A stretch of 64,000 nt of DNA from JACVRW01 sp963837445. GTDB lineage: Bacteria; Actinomycetota; Thermoleophilia; Solirubrobacterales; Thermoleophilaceae. The stretch lies in contig CAWINK010000021.1 in NCBI GenBank assembly GCA_963837445.1, forward strand, positions 248,001 to 312,000, in the 5' to 3' direction. The position numbers and the translations under genes were made by a program. The notes beneath the pieces were generated by a model, which saw only the letters and a list, made by a program, of their open reading frames with translations, did not search any database and had not been told where the DNA came from. This document shows positions 1 through 7,833 of this stretch, in pieces. Within the stretch, counting starts at the first letter, position 1; the number at the start of each line of letters is the position of its first letter.

Positions 1-260
1 CCGAGCACGTGCTCGGCGTCGTCGCCGAGAGTGATCTTCACGCGGCCGCGGTGGACGAAGTACAGCTCCTCCTGCTCGTCGTGGAAGTGCCGGCCGGTGG
101 CGTACTCGGCCGGGATCTCGATGGCGTTCACCCCGAATGCGGTCACGCCCAGCTCGCGCCGTACCTTTCGGAAGCCTGGGCCGTCCCCGAGCGCCTCCAC
201 GTTCGCGACGGCATAGCCGTCGCCCTGCACCACCTCTTGGACCTCGTTCTCGTCAGCCAT
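1..260 (-). CDS. Cupin-domain protein, partial (3' end outside window)
   Basis: Reading leftward from an ATG at 258-260 gives about 86 residues that run off the window edge. The segment GRHFHDEQEELYFVHRGR followed by KITLGDD is a typical cupin motif 1, with the His and Glu metal-ligand pattern and the beta-strand spacing of small single-domain cupins. Such proteins bind a metal or small ligand, but the substrate cannot be told from this fragment. It is transcribed leftward, away from the ABC exporter genes that lie to its right on the same strand. The family call is fairly safe; the function is unknown. Confidence 0.7.
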   Translation of the reverse strand, partial: MADENEVQEVVQGDGYAVANVEALGDGPGFRKVRRELGVTAFGVNAIEIPAEYATGRHFHDEQEELYFVHRGRVKITLGDDAEHVL

Positions 261-313
261 ACACCGAAGCCTAAACGCCTCCGCCTGGGCTAGCCCAGGG
301 CGTCGGCCACGGC

Positions 314-1084
314 CTACGCCACCTTCTCCGCGCTCCGAAGGCCGCCCCGCGCCCAGAGCGTGGTCAGCGCCACCAGCACGGCGATCACCGCGAAAGCCGG
401 CAGGACCTTGGTCGGCTCGCCCGCGAGGAACCCGCGCCCGGACTCCAGCACGAGCGTCACCGGGTTCACCGACGCGGCGGCGTGCACCCACCCCGTCAGC
501 AGGCCGTACGGCACCCAGACCGGGGCCAGGAACAGCAGCAGGAACGCGGGGGTCTGGATCGCCGGGCCGGCCTGCATGGTGCGTAGCCGCATCGCCACGC
601 CCGACCCGAACAGCACAGCGAACGCGTTCATCAGGAGGGCGAGCGTGTAGAGGCCCACGACGTCGAGCCCGTTTCCGTGCACCTCGAGGCCTGCCACCAG
701 CGCCACGAGCGTGATCACCGTGATCGTGAAGACGGCGCGCATCAGCGCCGCAAGCCAGTAGCCCGCCACTATGCCGCCGCGGTTCGTCGCGCCGAGCATC
801 AGGCGGCGGGCGAAGCCGGACTCGAAGTCGCGCGCCACCGAGAAGCCGGTGAAGATGCCGCCGAAGGTCGCGGCCTGGAGCAGCACGAAGCCGTACACGA
901 AGGTCGTGTAGCCGGCGTCGTAGTCGAAGCCCGGCACCGAGTCCACGCGCGACAGCCCGCCCGCGAACGCCGTGAAGAAGAACAGCGGGAACAGCAGGCT
1001 CGGCACGATCATGGCCGGGTTCGTGAACCAGTTGTGGAGGTTGCGCCAGGCCACCGCCCGGGCGGCAGACATGAAGGGGTTCAT
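314..1084 (-). CDS. ABC-2 type exporter permease (second permease)
   Basis: A 256-residue integral membrane protein of the ABC-2/DrrB family, with about six hydrophobic segments. It has the family-typical segment SVARDFESGFARRLMLGATN in the loop after the second membrane span, which is thought to contact the ATPase. It is the last gene of a three-gene leftward operon, and its ATG overlaps the stop of the preceding permease (ATGA, 1081-1084). With that permease it probably forms a heterodimeric channel driven by the ATPase at 1842-2831, exporting a drug, lipid or polyketide-like compound. The substrate is not identifiable. Confidence 0.85.
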   Translation of the reverse strand: MNPFMSAARAVAWRNLHNWFTNPAMIVPSLLFPLFFFTAFAGGLSRVDSVPGFDYDAGYTTFVYGFVLLQAATFGGIFTGFSVARDFESGFARRLMLGATNRGGIVAGYWLAALMRAVFTITVITLVALVAGLEVHGNGLDVVGLYTLALLMNAFAVLFGSGVAMRLRTMQAGPAIQTPAFLLLFLAPVWVPYGLLTGWVHAAASVNPVTLVLESGRGFLAGEPTKVLPAFAVIAVLVALTTLWARGGLRSAEKVA

Positions 1085-1845
1085 GCGCGCACCATCCGGG
1101 TGCGCAAAGCGGCTGACGCCGCCACGAGCGCGATCAGGGCGATGCCGCCGGCGCAGGCGAAGCCGAGCGCGAGCGCCTCGCCATCCCAGCCCTCGATCAC
1201 GAGCGAGCGGATCCCCTCGAGCATGTAGGAGACCGGGTTCCAGTCGGCGATCGTCTGGAACCAGTCGTTCTCGATCAGATCGCGTGGCATCGCCATCGAC
1301 GACAGGAACAGCGCGGCGAAGAACAGCGGGAACACGCCCTGCACCGACTCGCCGTTTCCGGACCGGAGCGCCACGAAGGCGCCGATGCAGCCGAACGCCA
1401 GCGAGATCAAGAGCGACAGCGCCACCATCACGACCACCCCGCCGGGGCCAGCCGCGATACCGTCGCCGAACACGAGTCCCACGGCCACGAAGGTGAGCGC
1501 CTGGATCAGCCCGAGCGCGAGGATGCCGGTGAGCTGGCCCATCATCAGGGCAACCCGTCGCAGCGGCGTGAGCGACAACCGGTTGAGGAAGCCGCTCTCG
1601 ATGTCGCTCGCCATGTTCGTGCCCGCGCTATTGGCGGCGAAGAGCGCTCCCTGGATGAACGGGATCGCGAGCGCGAACTGGAAGTAGCTGTCGCTCGGGA
1701 AGCCCGGCAGCCGCGTGGCGCTCTCGAGTCCGCTGCTGTTGATCGAGAGCAGGAGCAGCGGAAAGACGAGCGCCGGCACCACCATCGCCGGCTGGCGCAG
1801 CGTGCGCACCACCGACCGGTGGGCGAGCAGCAGGACCTGGCTCAC
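1081..1845 (-). CDS. ABC-2 type exporter permease (first permease)
   Basis: A 254-residue membrane protein starting at GTG (1843-1845), which overlaps the ATPase stop codon as GTGA. The open frame extends upstream, but that part is antisense-like, Arg/Gly-rich shadow of the ATPase and is excluded. The sequence has six predicted membrane spans and the ABC-2 loop motif ASDIESGFLNRLSLTPLRR. It is paralogous to the downstream permease, suggesting a two-permease, one-ATPase exporter of the daunorubicin-resistance (DrrAB) type. Translational coupling to both neighbours is evident from the 4-base overlaps. Confidence 0.85.
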   Translation of the reverse strand: MSQVLLLAHRSVVRTLRQPAMVVPALVFPLLLLSINSSGLESATRLPGFPSDSYFQFALAIPFIQGALFAANSAGTNMASDIESGFLNRLSLTPLRRVALMMGQLTGILALGLIQALTFVAVGLVFGDGIAAGPGGVVVMVALSLLISLAFGCIGAFVALRSGNGESVQGVFPLFFAALFLSSMAMPRDLIENDWFQTIADWNPVSYMLEGIRSLVIEGWDGEALALGFACAGGIALIALVAASAALRTRMVRA

Positions 1846-2831
1846 GCCGCTGCTGGCTCGGGCTCGGACTCGGGCTCGGCGTCGGCCTCGCCCTCGAGCG
1901 AGCGGCCCGTCTTGGCGAGGAACACGTCGTCGAGCGTGGGCGCGTGCAGCTGGAGCTCCTGGATCACGATGTTCTCGGAGTCGAGTGCCCGGACCACCTC
2001 CGCCAGCTGGGCGTCGCCCCCGGCGAGCCGCACCGAGGCGCCCTTGGGCGAGCCGGCCACGGACTCGCCGAAGCGCGAGAGCACGTCCTTCATGTGCTGC
2101 AGCTCGGCCGGGTCCTGGGGAATCGCCTCCACGCTCGGCCGGCCGATCTCGTCCTTGAGCTCCTCGGGCGTACCCTCCGCGACGATGCGGCCGTGGTCGA
2201 TGATGCCCACCCGGTCCGCCAGCACGTCGGCCTCCTCGAGGTACTGGGTGGTGAGGAAGACGGTCACGCCGCGATCGCCGGCCAGGCGCTGGACCTCCTC
2301 CCACAGGGCCGTGCGGCTCTGCGGGTCGAGCCCGGTGGTGGGCTCGTCGAGGAACAGGATGCGCGGGCGATGCACGAGCGCGAGCGCAAGGTCGAGGCGG
2401 CGCTTCATGCCGCCCGAGTAGCCACCCACGCGCCGGTCCGCCGCCTGCCCCAGCCCGACGCGTTCCAACAGCGCGTCCGAGCGCTGCCGCGCCTCCGCCC
2501 TGGCCATCCCGTGCAGCGCGGTCTGAAGCTTCATGTGCTCGCGGCCGGTCAGGTACGGGTCGAGCGCGGCCTCCTGAAGCGCCGCCCCGATCGTGGCGCG
2601 CACCTTGCTGCCCTCCTCGACCACGTCGTGGCCGGCCACCCAGGCGCGCCCCGCAGTGGGCGGCAGGAGCGTGGTGAGCATGTGGACGGCAGTGGACTTG
2701 CCGGCGCCATTCGGCCCGAGGAAGCCGTAGACCTCGCCGGGCTCCACGCGCAGGTCGATCCCATCAACCGCGCGCGGCCCCTTCTTGAACTCGCGAACGA
2801 GCTGCTGTGCTTCGATCGCGGGCTGGGGCAT
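1842..2831 (-). CDS. ABC transporter ATP-binding protein, DrrA-like
   Basis: A 329-residue ATPase with Walker A GPNGAGKS near residue 40, signature YSGGMKRRLDLALAL near 140 and Walker B RILFLDEPTTGLDP near 160. A C-terminal extension of about 90 residues is typical of the DrrA/CcmA group. The acidic and Pro/Ala-rich tail (EPESEPEPAAA) is low complexity. It is the first gene of the exporter operon and is followed by two permeases with overlapping starts. A large nested palindrome lies 58-94 bases upstream of its start and may be its operator. The substrate is unknown. Confidence 0.9.
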   Translation of the reverse strand: MPQPAIEAQQLVREFKKGPRAVDGIDLRVEPGEVYGFLGPNGAGKSTAVHMLTTLLPPTAGRAWVAGHDVVEEGSKVRATIGAALQEAALDPYLTGREHMKLQTALHGMARAEARQRSDALLERVGLGQAADRRVGGYSGGMKRRLDLALALVHRPRILFLDEPTTGLDPQSRTALWEEVQRLAGDRGVTVFLTTQYLEEADVLADRVGIIDHGRIVAEGTPEELKDEIGRPSVEAIPQDPAELQHMKDVLSRFGESVAGSPKGASVRLAGGDAQLAEVVRALDSENIVIQELQLHAPTLDDVFLAKTGRSLEGEADAEPESEPEPAAA

Positions 2832-2888
2832 ACCCCGAGCCTACCGACGCCCTAACGGCCCGAAACGGGTGGCATTGAAGGGGGACCC

Positions 2889-2925
2889 ATCGCGATTAAC
2901 CGCGTATACCGCGGCAAAGCGCGAT
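2889..2925. promoter_or_regulatory. 37-bp nested, symmetric palindrome upstream of ABC exporter operon
   Basis: Two inverted repeats share one centre at 2907: outer arms ATCGCG (2889-2894) and CGCGAT (2920-2925), inner arms CCGCG (2900-2904) and CGCGG (2910-2914), separated by 5-base spacers and a TATAC core. It lies in the roughly 170-base gap between the BON gene stop and the ABC ATPase start. A dimer-of-dimers operator for the exporter operon, or a transcription stop for the BON gene, are both possible. No regulator gene is adjacent. The rest of the gap shows nothing recognisable. Confidence 0.45.
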
Positions 2926-3001
2926 AGCACCCCCCGCGAACGGGCCCGCCACCCCTTCACCGCCGCTGTAACGCGGCCGGGCGAGGCCGCGCCTGCTGCC
3001 G

Positions 3002-3433
3002 CTAACTCGTCTGCGAGCCCGCTCCCTGGCCCGCCTCGTCCTTCGTCGGCGCGGCCTCGTTCGGCAGGTGCGTGAGGTTCTCCACACCGCGCACGCCGTC
3101 GACCTGGCGGGTCCGCTCAACGAGCGCATCCATCTGGTCGCGGTCGGGCACCTCGCCGCGCAGGTAGACCACGCCGTACTCGACGTTGACGGAGATGTCG
3201 CCCTTGGAGATGTCCTGGTCGCGGAACACCTCGCTCTCGACCTTGCGGGCGAGGGCCGGGTCGTTCAGCCGCTCCTCGGCGGGCGCGCGACCGGCACCGG
3301 GCGTCACCGAGCCCACGGCTCCCTTTGCCTGGCCGGCGTAGCGCTCCGCGTACCGCTTGGCGGTCTCCTGGTTCTTGCTGAGCCACGCGACGGCACCTGC
3401 CGCGGCGGCCCCGAACAGCAGCTTCTTGAACAT
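3002..3433 (-). CDS. BON-domain protein with N-terminal membrane segment
   Basis: A 143-residue protein. The first 20 residues (MFKKLLFGAAAAGAVAWLSK) form a short hydrophobic segment that could be a membrane anchor or signal. A BON domain follows at about residues 58-120, with DISVNVEYGVVYLRGEV and a conserved glycine pattern. BON domains bind phospholipid or peptidoglycan surfaces, and many such proteins are osmotic-stress related. It lies 52 bases downstream of the baeRF gene on the same strand, so cotranscription is possible. The tail is polar and disordered. Confidence 0.75.
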   Translation of the reverse strand: MFKKLLFGAAAAGAVAWLSKNQETAKRYAERYAGQAKGAVGSVTPGAGRAPAEERLNDPALARKVESEVFRDQDISKGDISVNVEYGVVYLRGEVPDRDQMDALVERTRQVDGVRGVENLTHLPNEAAPTKDEAGQGAGSQTS

Positions 3434-3485
3434 GGCGGTCCTCTCGAAAATCGGGTCTCCTGACCCCGTTCCCGGACCGGGCCGC

Positions 3486-4616
3486 TTAGAACCTGAGCAG
3501 CGCGGCCGCCCCGCCGTGGGCCTCGAGCGCCCCGCGCTCGTGGCGCACCGGCAGAAGCTCGGCGGCCTGCTGCACCGAGAGCTCGATCATCGCCTCGGTG
3601 AGGTCGTCGAGCCGGATCACCTCCGAGCCGTCGGCCGGACAGCGGTCGCCCTCGAGCGCGAGCCAGCAGCACTCGGGGCACTGGACGCCGGGCACGCCTC
3701 CGAACTGCTCGTCCAGGAGCAGCGTCTCCACGCGGCGCTCGTGCAGCGGCGGCAGCACGTTCTCGACGCCCGCCACGCCGCGCTCGCCGAGCCGCTCGAG
3801 CGCCTCCAGCTCCCGCGTGCGCTCCAACTCCTCGATCAGCGGTCGCGCGGCCACCAGCACCTCGTCGGGGCTCGAGTGCTCCACGTCCACCTCGATGCGC
3901 CCTGCGAGCCGCTCCTGGAGATACTGGTGGAGCTTCGACTCGAAGTCGGCCACGACCTCGCGCGGGCCGCCCACGATCAGCCGCTCGAACGGCTGCTGCT
4001 TGAAGTGGCGCATCAGCGCCTCGCCCGTGTGCTTGAGGTGGTCGTCCTTCTCCTTCTCGATGCCGCGCTGATAGCGGGACTGGGACCAGCCGCCCTGGTC
4101 GTGCTGACCAAAGACCTCGTCGTGGATCTGCTCGATCTCCCTGAGACTCTCAGGCGAGCCCCGGAAGATGCGGGCGTCGCGCCTGTTCACGAGTGCGACG
4201 CACCAGCGCTCGCGCCGCTCAAGCCGTGCCAGCGGCCCGACGAGCGGGGAGTGGCCGATGGCCACCTGGTTCGGAACGCTGCGGGGCAGCCGGAGCGCCT
4301 CGAACAGATCGGCCGGCTCGCTTACGAACACCGCCACGCCGCGCGCCCCATCCGCGGGCAGATCGTTCTCCAGGAACGCGCTGGCACGCTCGAGCGACGC
4401 CTGGAGAGCCATGCGGTCGTCGTGTGAAAGGCCGTCGCGGTCCCGCAACCGGCGCTCGGCCTCGTCCACAAGCGAGCGGATGGCGGTCTTGCGCGCCGGC
4501 GGCGTGGCGAACTCAGACGGATCCAGGTTCAGGTAGAGGCTCACCACGACCGGTCGATCGAGCCGCAACTCGGACAGCTGACGTAGCTGGTCGCGGTCGG
4601 GCGCGCTTACCTGCAT
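3486..4616 (-). CDS. baeRF-family (bacterial archaeo-eukaryotic release factor-like) protein
   Basis: A 376-residue soluble protein resembling bacterial eRF1/Vms1-like (baeRF) proteins. The N-terminal half carries VVVSLYLNLDP, then RDARIFRG. The loop GGWSQSRYQR (residues 175-184) replaces the GGQ peptide-release motif of eRF1 and is followed by the usual EKEKDDHLKHTGEAL helix. A Cys cluster at 313, 316, 317 and 326 looks like a zinc ribbon. Family members are predicted to act on stalled or hibernating ribosomes, but biochemical proof is sparse. A Shine-Dalgarno AAGGAG lies 7 bases before the ATG. It is divergent from the sigma factor gene. Confidence 0.75.
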   Translation of the reverse strand: MQVSAPDRDQLRQLSELRLDRPVVVSLYLNLDPSEFATPPARKTAIRSLVDEAERRLRDRDGLSHDDRMALQASLERASAFLENDLPADGARGVAVFVSEPADLFEALRLPRSVPNQVAIGHSPLVGPLARLERRERWCVALVNRRDARIFRGSPESLREIEQIHDEVFGQHDQGGWSQSRYQRGIEKEKDDHLKHTGEALMRHFKQQPFERLIVGGPREVVADFESKLHQYLQERLAGRIEVDVEHSSPDEVLVAARPLIEELERTRELEALERLGERGVAGVENVLPPLHERRVETLLLDEQFGGVPGVQCPECCWLALEGDRCPADGSEVIRLDDLTEAMIELSVQQAAELLPVRHERGALEAHGGAAALLRF

Positions 4617-4651
4617 GCCGTGTCTCCTTGAACCCGGGAATTTAGTTGACC

Positions 4652-4671
4652 TTGTGGGTTCTACCCCACAA
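4652..4671. promoter_or_regulatory. Inverted repeat in the baeRF/sigma divergent gap
   Basis: TTGTGGG (4652-4658) and CCCACAA (4665-4671) form a perfect 7-bp inverted repeat with a 6-base centre, 36 bases upstream of the baeRF start. Reading leftward, a TTGGCA-like -35 and GATAAC-like -10 lie just upstream, so the repeat would sit at or after the transcription start. It could be an operator or a leader hairpin. The role is inferred only from position. Confidence 0.35.
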
Positions 4672-4752
4672 TTGGCCTAGTTATCTAGTCCCAGCCACGG
4701 GTATGCCAACAGGCTGGGTCCGGGGGTGTAACCGCCAAAGCTTTTAGGTGTC

Positions 4753-4799
4753 TATACTTTCGACAAGTTTCGAACTATCAAATCGAAGGAGTAGCAACG
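4753..4799 (+). promoter_or_regulatory. Promoter -10, Shine-Dalgarno and ACG start of sigma gene
   Basis: TATACT at 4753-4758 is a good -10 hexamer; no convincing -35 is seen. AAGGAG at 4786-4791 is followed after 5 bases by ACG (4797-4799), in frame with the sigma factor. No ATG, GTG or TTG occurs in this frame between here and residue 63 that would keep sigma region 1.2, and the open frame upstream also lacks one. This site decides the start call for the sigma gene. Confidence 0.5.
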
Positions 4800-5678
4800 A
4801 CTACAGATCAGCTGATCCGTCCGGCGGAAACGCCGGAGACGCGCCAGGCCGCTCCGGCGGAGCTTGAGGATTCCCTCCAGCTCTTCTTCAACGAAGCGCG
4901 CCGGCACCCGCTGCTTACAGCCGCAGACGAGGTCGAGCTCGCGAAGCGAATCGAGCGAGGCGATCTCGCGGCCAAGGAGCGGATGATCAACGCCAACCTG
5001 CGTCTCGTGATCTCGGTCGCGCGTAAGTACCAGGGCCAGGGCCTGCCTCTCGGAGACCTCATCCAGGAGGGCATGCTCGGTCTGATCCGCGCGGTCGAGA
5101 AGTTCGACTGGCGCAAGGGATTCAAGTTCTCCACCTACGGCACGCTCTGGATCCGCCAGGCGATCGGCCGCGGGCTCGCAAACTCGGGCCGCACCGTGCG
5201 TCTGCCGGTCCACATCGTGGCGCGGGCGCGCAAGATCCAGGACGCCGAGCGCAAGCTCGCCGTCGAGTTCGGGCGCTCGCCATCCGAGGAGGAGATCGCC
5301 GCGTTCGTCGAGCTGCCGCTCGACGAGGTGGCAGACATCCGTCGCGCCGATCGCGGCCCGACGAGCCTCGACCAGGGCGTCGGTGAGGACGGGGACACCG
5401 CCCTCGGCGACCTGATCGCAGGCGACGGCCCGTCGATCGAGGACGAGGTCGTGGCCAGCATCGAGGACGAGCGCCTTCGGGACGCCGTGGACGAGCTTCC
5501 CGAGGCAGAGCGTGACGTGATCACGCTGCGCTTCGGACTGGACCGCGAGCAGCCGCAGGCACTACGCGAGACCGGCCGTCGGCTCGGCCTCTCGAGCGAG
5601 CGAGTCCGCCAGCTCGAGGACCGCGCACTGCGCCGCCTGGCGCAGGACGAAGCCGTCTCGGCACTACGCGCCGCCTAG
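4797..5678 (+). CDS. Primary-like (group 1/2) RNA polymerase sigma-70 factor
   Basis: About 293 residues from the ACG codon at 4797. Region 1.2 (DSLQLFFNEARRHPLLTAAD) lies before the first ATG at 4983, so starting at that ATG would delete it. Region 2 has NLRLVISVARKYQGQGLPL and the promoter-melting FKFSTYGTLWIRQAIGR. Region 3 follows. Region 4 has LPEAERDVITLRFGL and the helix-turn-helix LSSERVRQLEDRALRRL. The lack of region 1.1 and the short length point to a group 2 SigB/HrdB-type factor. Its 3' end overlaps the convergent YbdK-type ligase by 4 bases. Confidence 0.85.
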   Translation, partial: TTTDQLIRPAETPETRQAAPAELEDSLQLFFNEARRHPLLTAADEVELAKRIERGDLAAKERMINANLRLVISVARKYQGQGLPLGDLIQEGMLGLIRAVEKFDWRKGFKFSTYGTLWIRQAIGRGLANSGRTVRLPVHIVARARKIQDAERKLAVEFGRSPSEEEIAAFVELPLDEVADIRRADRGPTSLDQGVGEDGDTALGDLIAGDGPSIEDEVVASIEDERLRDAVDELPEAERDVITLRFGLDREQPQALRETGRRLGLSSERVRQLEDRALRRLAQDEAVSALRAA

Positions 5679-6769
5679 GGCGCCGCGGTCACGTCCGCGA
5701 GGTAACGGAGCAGGCCCGGCATGCCGCCGCGCTCATGCGCGGCGCGCTGCCGGTCCGCGCCGTTGCCGTCGCGGACGATTCGCTCAATGCCCGCTAGCTC
5801 GGGGTCCGCGCCCGCCAGCTCCGCCAGCACCCGCGCGGCCACCTCGCGCAGCGGCTGCGGGCCTCCGTCGTAGTAGATCTCGGCGTCGAGCCCGTCGCGC
5901 GCGGCCTGGAAGCTCGACCAGTGCAGCGCCTGCTCTGGCGCAGTTGAGGTGGGCGGTGCCTCCACGGCGCGCCGCGCGATCGCGCGCCCCAGCGCGGCTA
6001 CCGCACCGGCCGATTCGAGGTCCGACTGCACATCCACCTCGCGCAGCTCGACGGTGCCGAGGCGCGGCTGAGGCCGCGCGTCCCACCAGACCATCGTGTG
6101 GTCCGTGGGCCCTCCCCCCGCCCTGACTGCGTCGAGCGCGTCCAGGTAGTCCTCCCACGAGTCGAGCACCGGCGGGATGCCGCGGCCCGGGTACGCGCGG
6201 ATCACCGCGGCCCGCGAGCTCGCCATGCCGGAGTCGGCGCCGAACCAGAAGGGCGAGTTCGCGCCGAGCCCGTGAAGCAGCGGCAGCAGCTCGCGCAGCC
6301 CGTTCATCGCGGCAACCGCCGCGTCGGGGTCGGGCAGGCCCACGTGCACGTGCAGGGCACACTCCGGCGTGCGCTTGATGAGCCCGCGCATCTGGCGCTC
6401 CACGCGCTCGTAGCGCTCGGACTGGACAAGCTCCACGTCGAACAGCCGGGCGTCGGGATGGAGGCCCGCTCCCATCAGCGTCGCGCCGGCGGCGGCCGCG
6501 GCGGCGCGGCCCTCCGCGAGCTGGTCGATCGCCTCCCCCACCGACCCGCACGGGTACGAGCGCACCTCGAGTTCCGCCAGGAAGGCCTCGTGGTCGATCC
6601 GCTCGCGCGGGAGCCCGGTGCCCGGCAGCACCTCGTCGGCCACGTGGGAAAGCGCGAGCGTCTCCGCGTCCACCAGCAGCAGCTCCTCCTCGAGCCCGAC
6701 GGAGAACGGCTCGCCCGTGCCGAAGCGGTGCGGTGGCGGGGGTCCGCCTGTGCCGGGCGCCTCGCTCAC
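5675..6769 (-). CDS. Carboxylate-amine ligase, YbdK/glutamate-cysteine ligase 2 family
   Basis: A 364-residue protein of the GCS2 fold, starting at GTG (6767-6769) that overlaps the preceding flavoprotein stop. Family motifs include FSVGLEEELLLVD near residue 22, CALHVHVGLPD near 137 for metal binding, ANSPFWFGADSGMASSR near 170, and VELREVDVQSD near 240. The YbdK group has weak glutamate-cysteine ligase activity in vitro and its real substrates are mostly unknown. It ends the leftward operon AKR-VOC-flavoprotein-ligase. An EgtA-like role in thiol synthesis is possible but not shown by the neighbours. Confidence 0.85.
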   Translation of the reverse strand: MSEAPGTGGPPPPHRFGTGEPFSVGLEEELLLVDAETLALSHVADEVLPGTGLPRERIDHEAFLAELEVRSYPCGSVGEAIDQLAEGRAAAAAAGATLMGAGLHPDARLFDVELVQSERYERVERQMRGLIKRTPECALHVHVGLPDPDAAVAAMNGLRELLPLLHGLGANSPFWFGADSGMASSRAAVIRAYPGRGIPPVLDSWEDYLDALDAVRAGGGPTDHTMVWWDARPQPRLGTVELREVDVQSDLESAGAVAALGRAIARRAVEAPPTSTAPEQALHWSSFQAARDGLDAEIYYDGGPQPLREVAARVLAELAGADPELAGIERIVRDGNGADRQRAAHERGGMPGLLRYLADVTAAP

Positions 6770-7830
6770 GGCGTCTCCCCCAGCGCGGCCCGCGCGGCGA
6801 TCCGGCCGAACACCAAGGCGGCGGCAAGCCCGCTCGCGTAGCCGCCGGTGGCGATGCCGCCGGCGTCCGCGCCGCAGGCGAAGACGCCCGGCGCCGCCAG
6901 CGCGTGCTCGTCGATCGCCAGACCGCCGAGCGTGGTCGTGACTCCCGCCACCGTCTCCACGGTCACATGCTCGTGCTCGCGCCGGACGGGGGCGCCCGCC
7001 TCCTCCGCCGCATCGATCATCTCGGCCACGCTGCGCTCACGCACGCGTTCGCCGAGCCGCTCCACGGGAACCGTGAACCACGCACGCGCACGCGGCTGGC
7101 GGAGCTGCCACTGCGCCACGTCGATCTCGGACCACGTGGCTGTCTCGTGGCGCTCACCGCGTTCGTTGGTCACGGCCGCGTGCCGGGCGTAGAGCTGGGA
7201 CAGTCGCACGAGCTCGTCCTCGGCTATCCGCGCGGGCGGCGCGGGCATCGCCCGGGCGTAGACCTCATCGAGTCCGCGGCTCGCCGACGCGCCCGCCGCG
7301 AGCCCGATGCGAAGGCCGTCGCCCGTGCTCCCCGGGGCCGCGCGCAGGAACGCGTGATCCGCCTCCGAGGTGACGTGCTCGCGAAGGAGCTCGCGGCTGG
7401 CGCCGAAGCCGCCGGTGGCGAGGATCAGCGGTACGTCCGCCACCGGTTCGCGAAGCGGCTCGCCGAGCCGCACGCCGCCCGCCGCCTCTGCCAGCGCGTC
7501 CGTCAGGCCGGCGGGGTCGAATCGCGTGCCCGTGGTGAGCGGATTGCCCGTGTCGCGCTCCACAACCGGTGCACCCAGCGACTCGAGCCAACTCAGGTCT
7601 TGGTCGAGGCGCTCGAACAGCAGTCGCTGAAGCCGCTCGTCGCCCTCCGGGCACTCCTCGCGGAAGCGCTCGAGCTCGCGATGGCGCCACACAACTCCGC
7701 TCGAGAGCCGCATCGATCCGCCCGCCCGGCTCAGCTTCTCGAGCACGAGCGGCTCGCCGCCCAGCCGGCGTGTCTCGGCGGCAGCCGCGAGTCCGGCCAT
7801 TCCGGCCCCAGCCACCACCACGTCCGGCAT
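6766..7830 (-). CDS. FAD-dependent oxidoreductase (fumarate reductase/ketosteroid dehydrogenase-like)
   Basis: A 354-residue flavoprotein. The N-terminal dinucleotide motif VVVAGAGMAGLAAAAETRR is followed by VLEKLSRAGGSMRLSSGVVW, typical of the FAD_binding_2 family. A C-terminal FAD contact, FACGADAGGIATGGYASGLA, resembles the flavin-closing motif of fumarate reductase and 3-ketosteroid dehydrogenases. At 354 residues it is shorter than the usual 450-560 of those enzymes, so part of the capping domain is reduced. It lies 3 bases after the VOC gene in the same operon. The substrate is unknown. Confidence 0.75.
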   Translation of the reverse strand: MPDVVVAGAGMAGLAAAAETRRLGGEPLVLEKLSRAGGSMRLSSGVVWRHRELERFREECPEGDERLQRLLFERLDQDLSWLESLGAPVVERDTGNPLTTGTRFDPAGLTDALAEAAGGVRLGEPLREPVADVPLILATGGFGASRELLREHVTSEADHAFLRAAPGSTGDGLRIGLAAGASASRGLDEVYARAMPAPPARIAEDELVRLSQLYARHAAVTNERGERHETATWSEIDVAQWQLRQPRARAWFTVPVERLGERVRERSVAEMIDAAEEAGAPVRREHEHVTVETVAGVTTTLGGLAIDEHALAAPGVFACGADAGGIATGGYASGLAAALVFGRIAARAALGETP

Positions 7831-7833
7831 TGC

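Noticed and set aside
1846..2304. N-terminal extension of the first ABC permease frame.
   Set aside because: It is the out-of-frame shadow of the ATPase gene; the GTG at 1845 overlapping the ATPase stop fits the operon.
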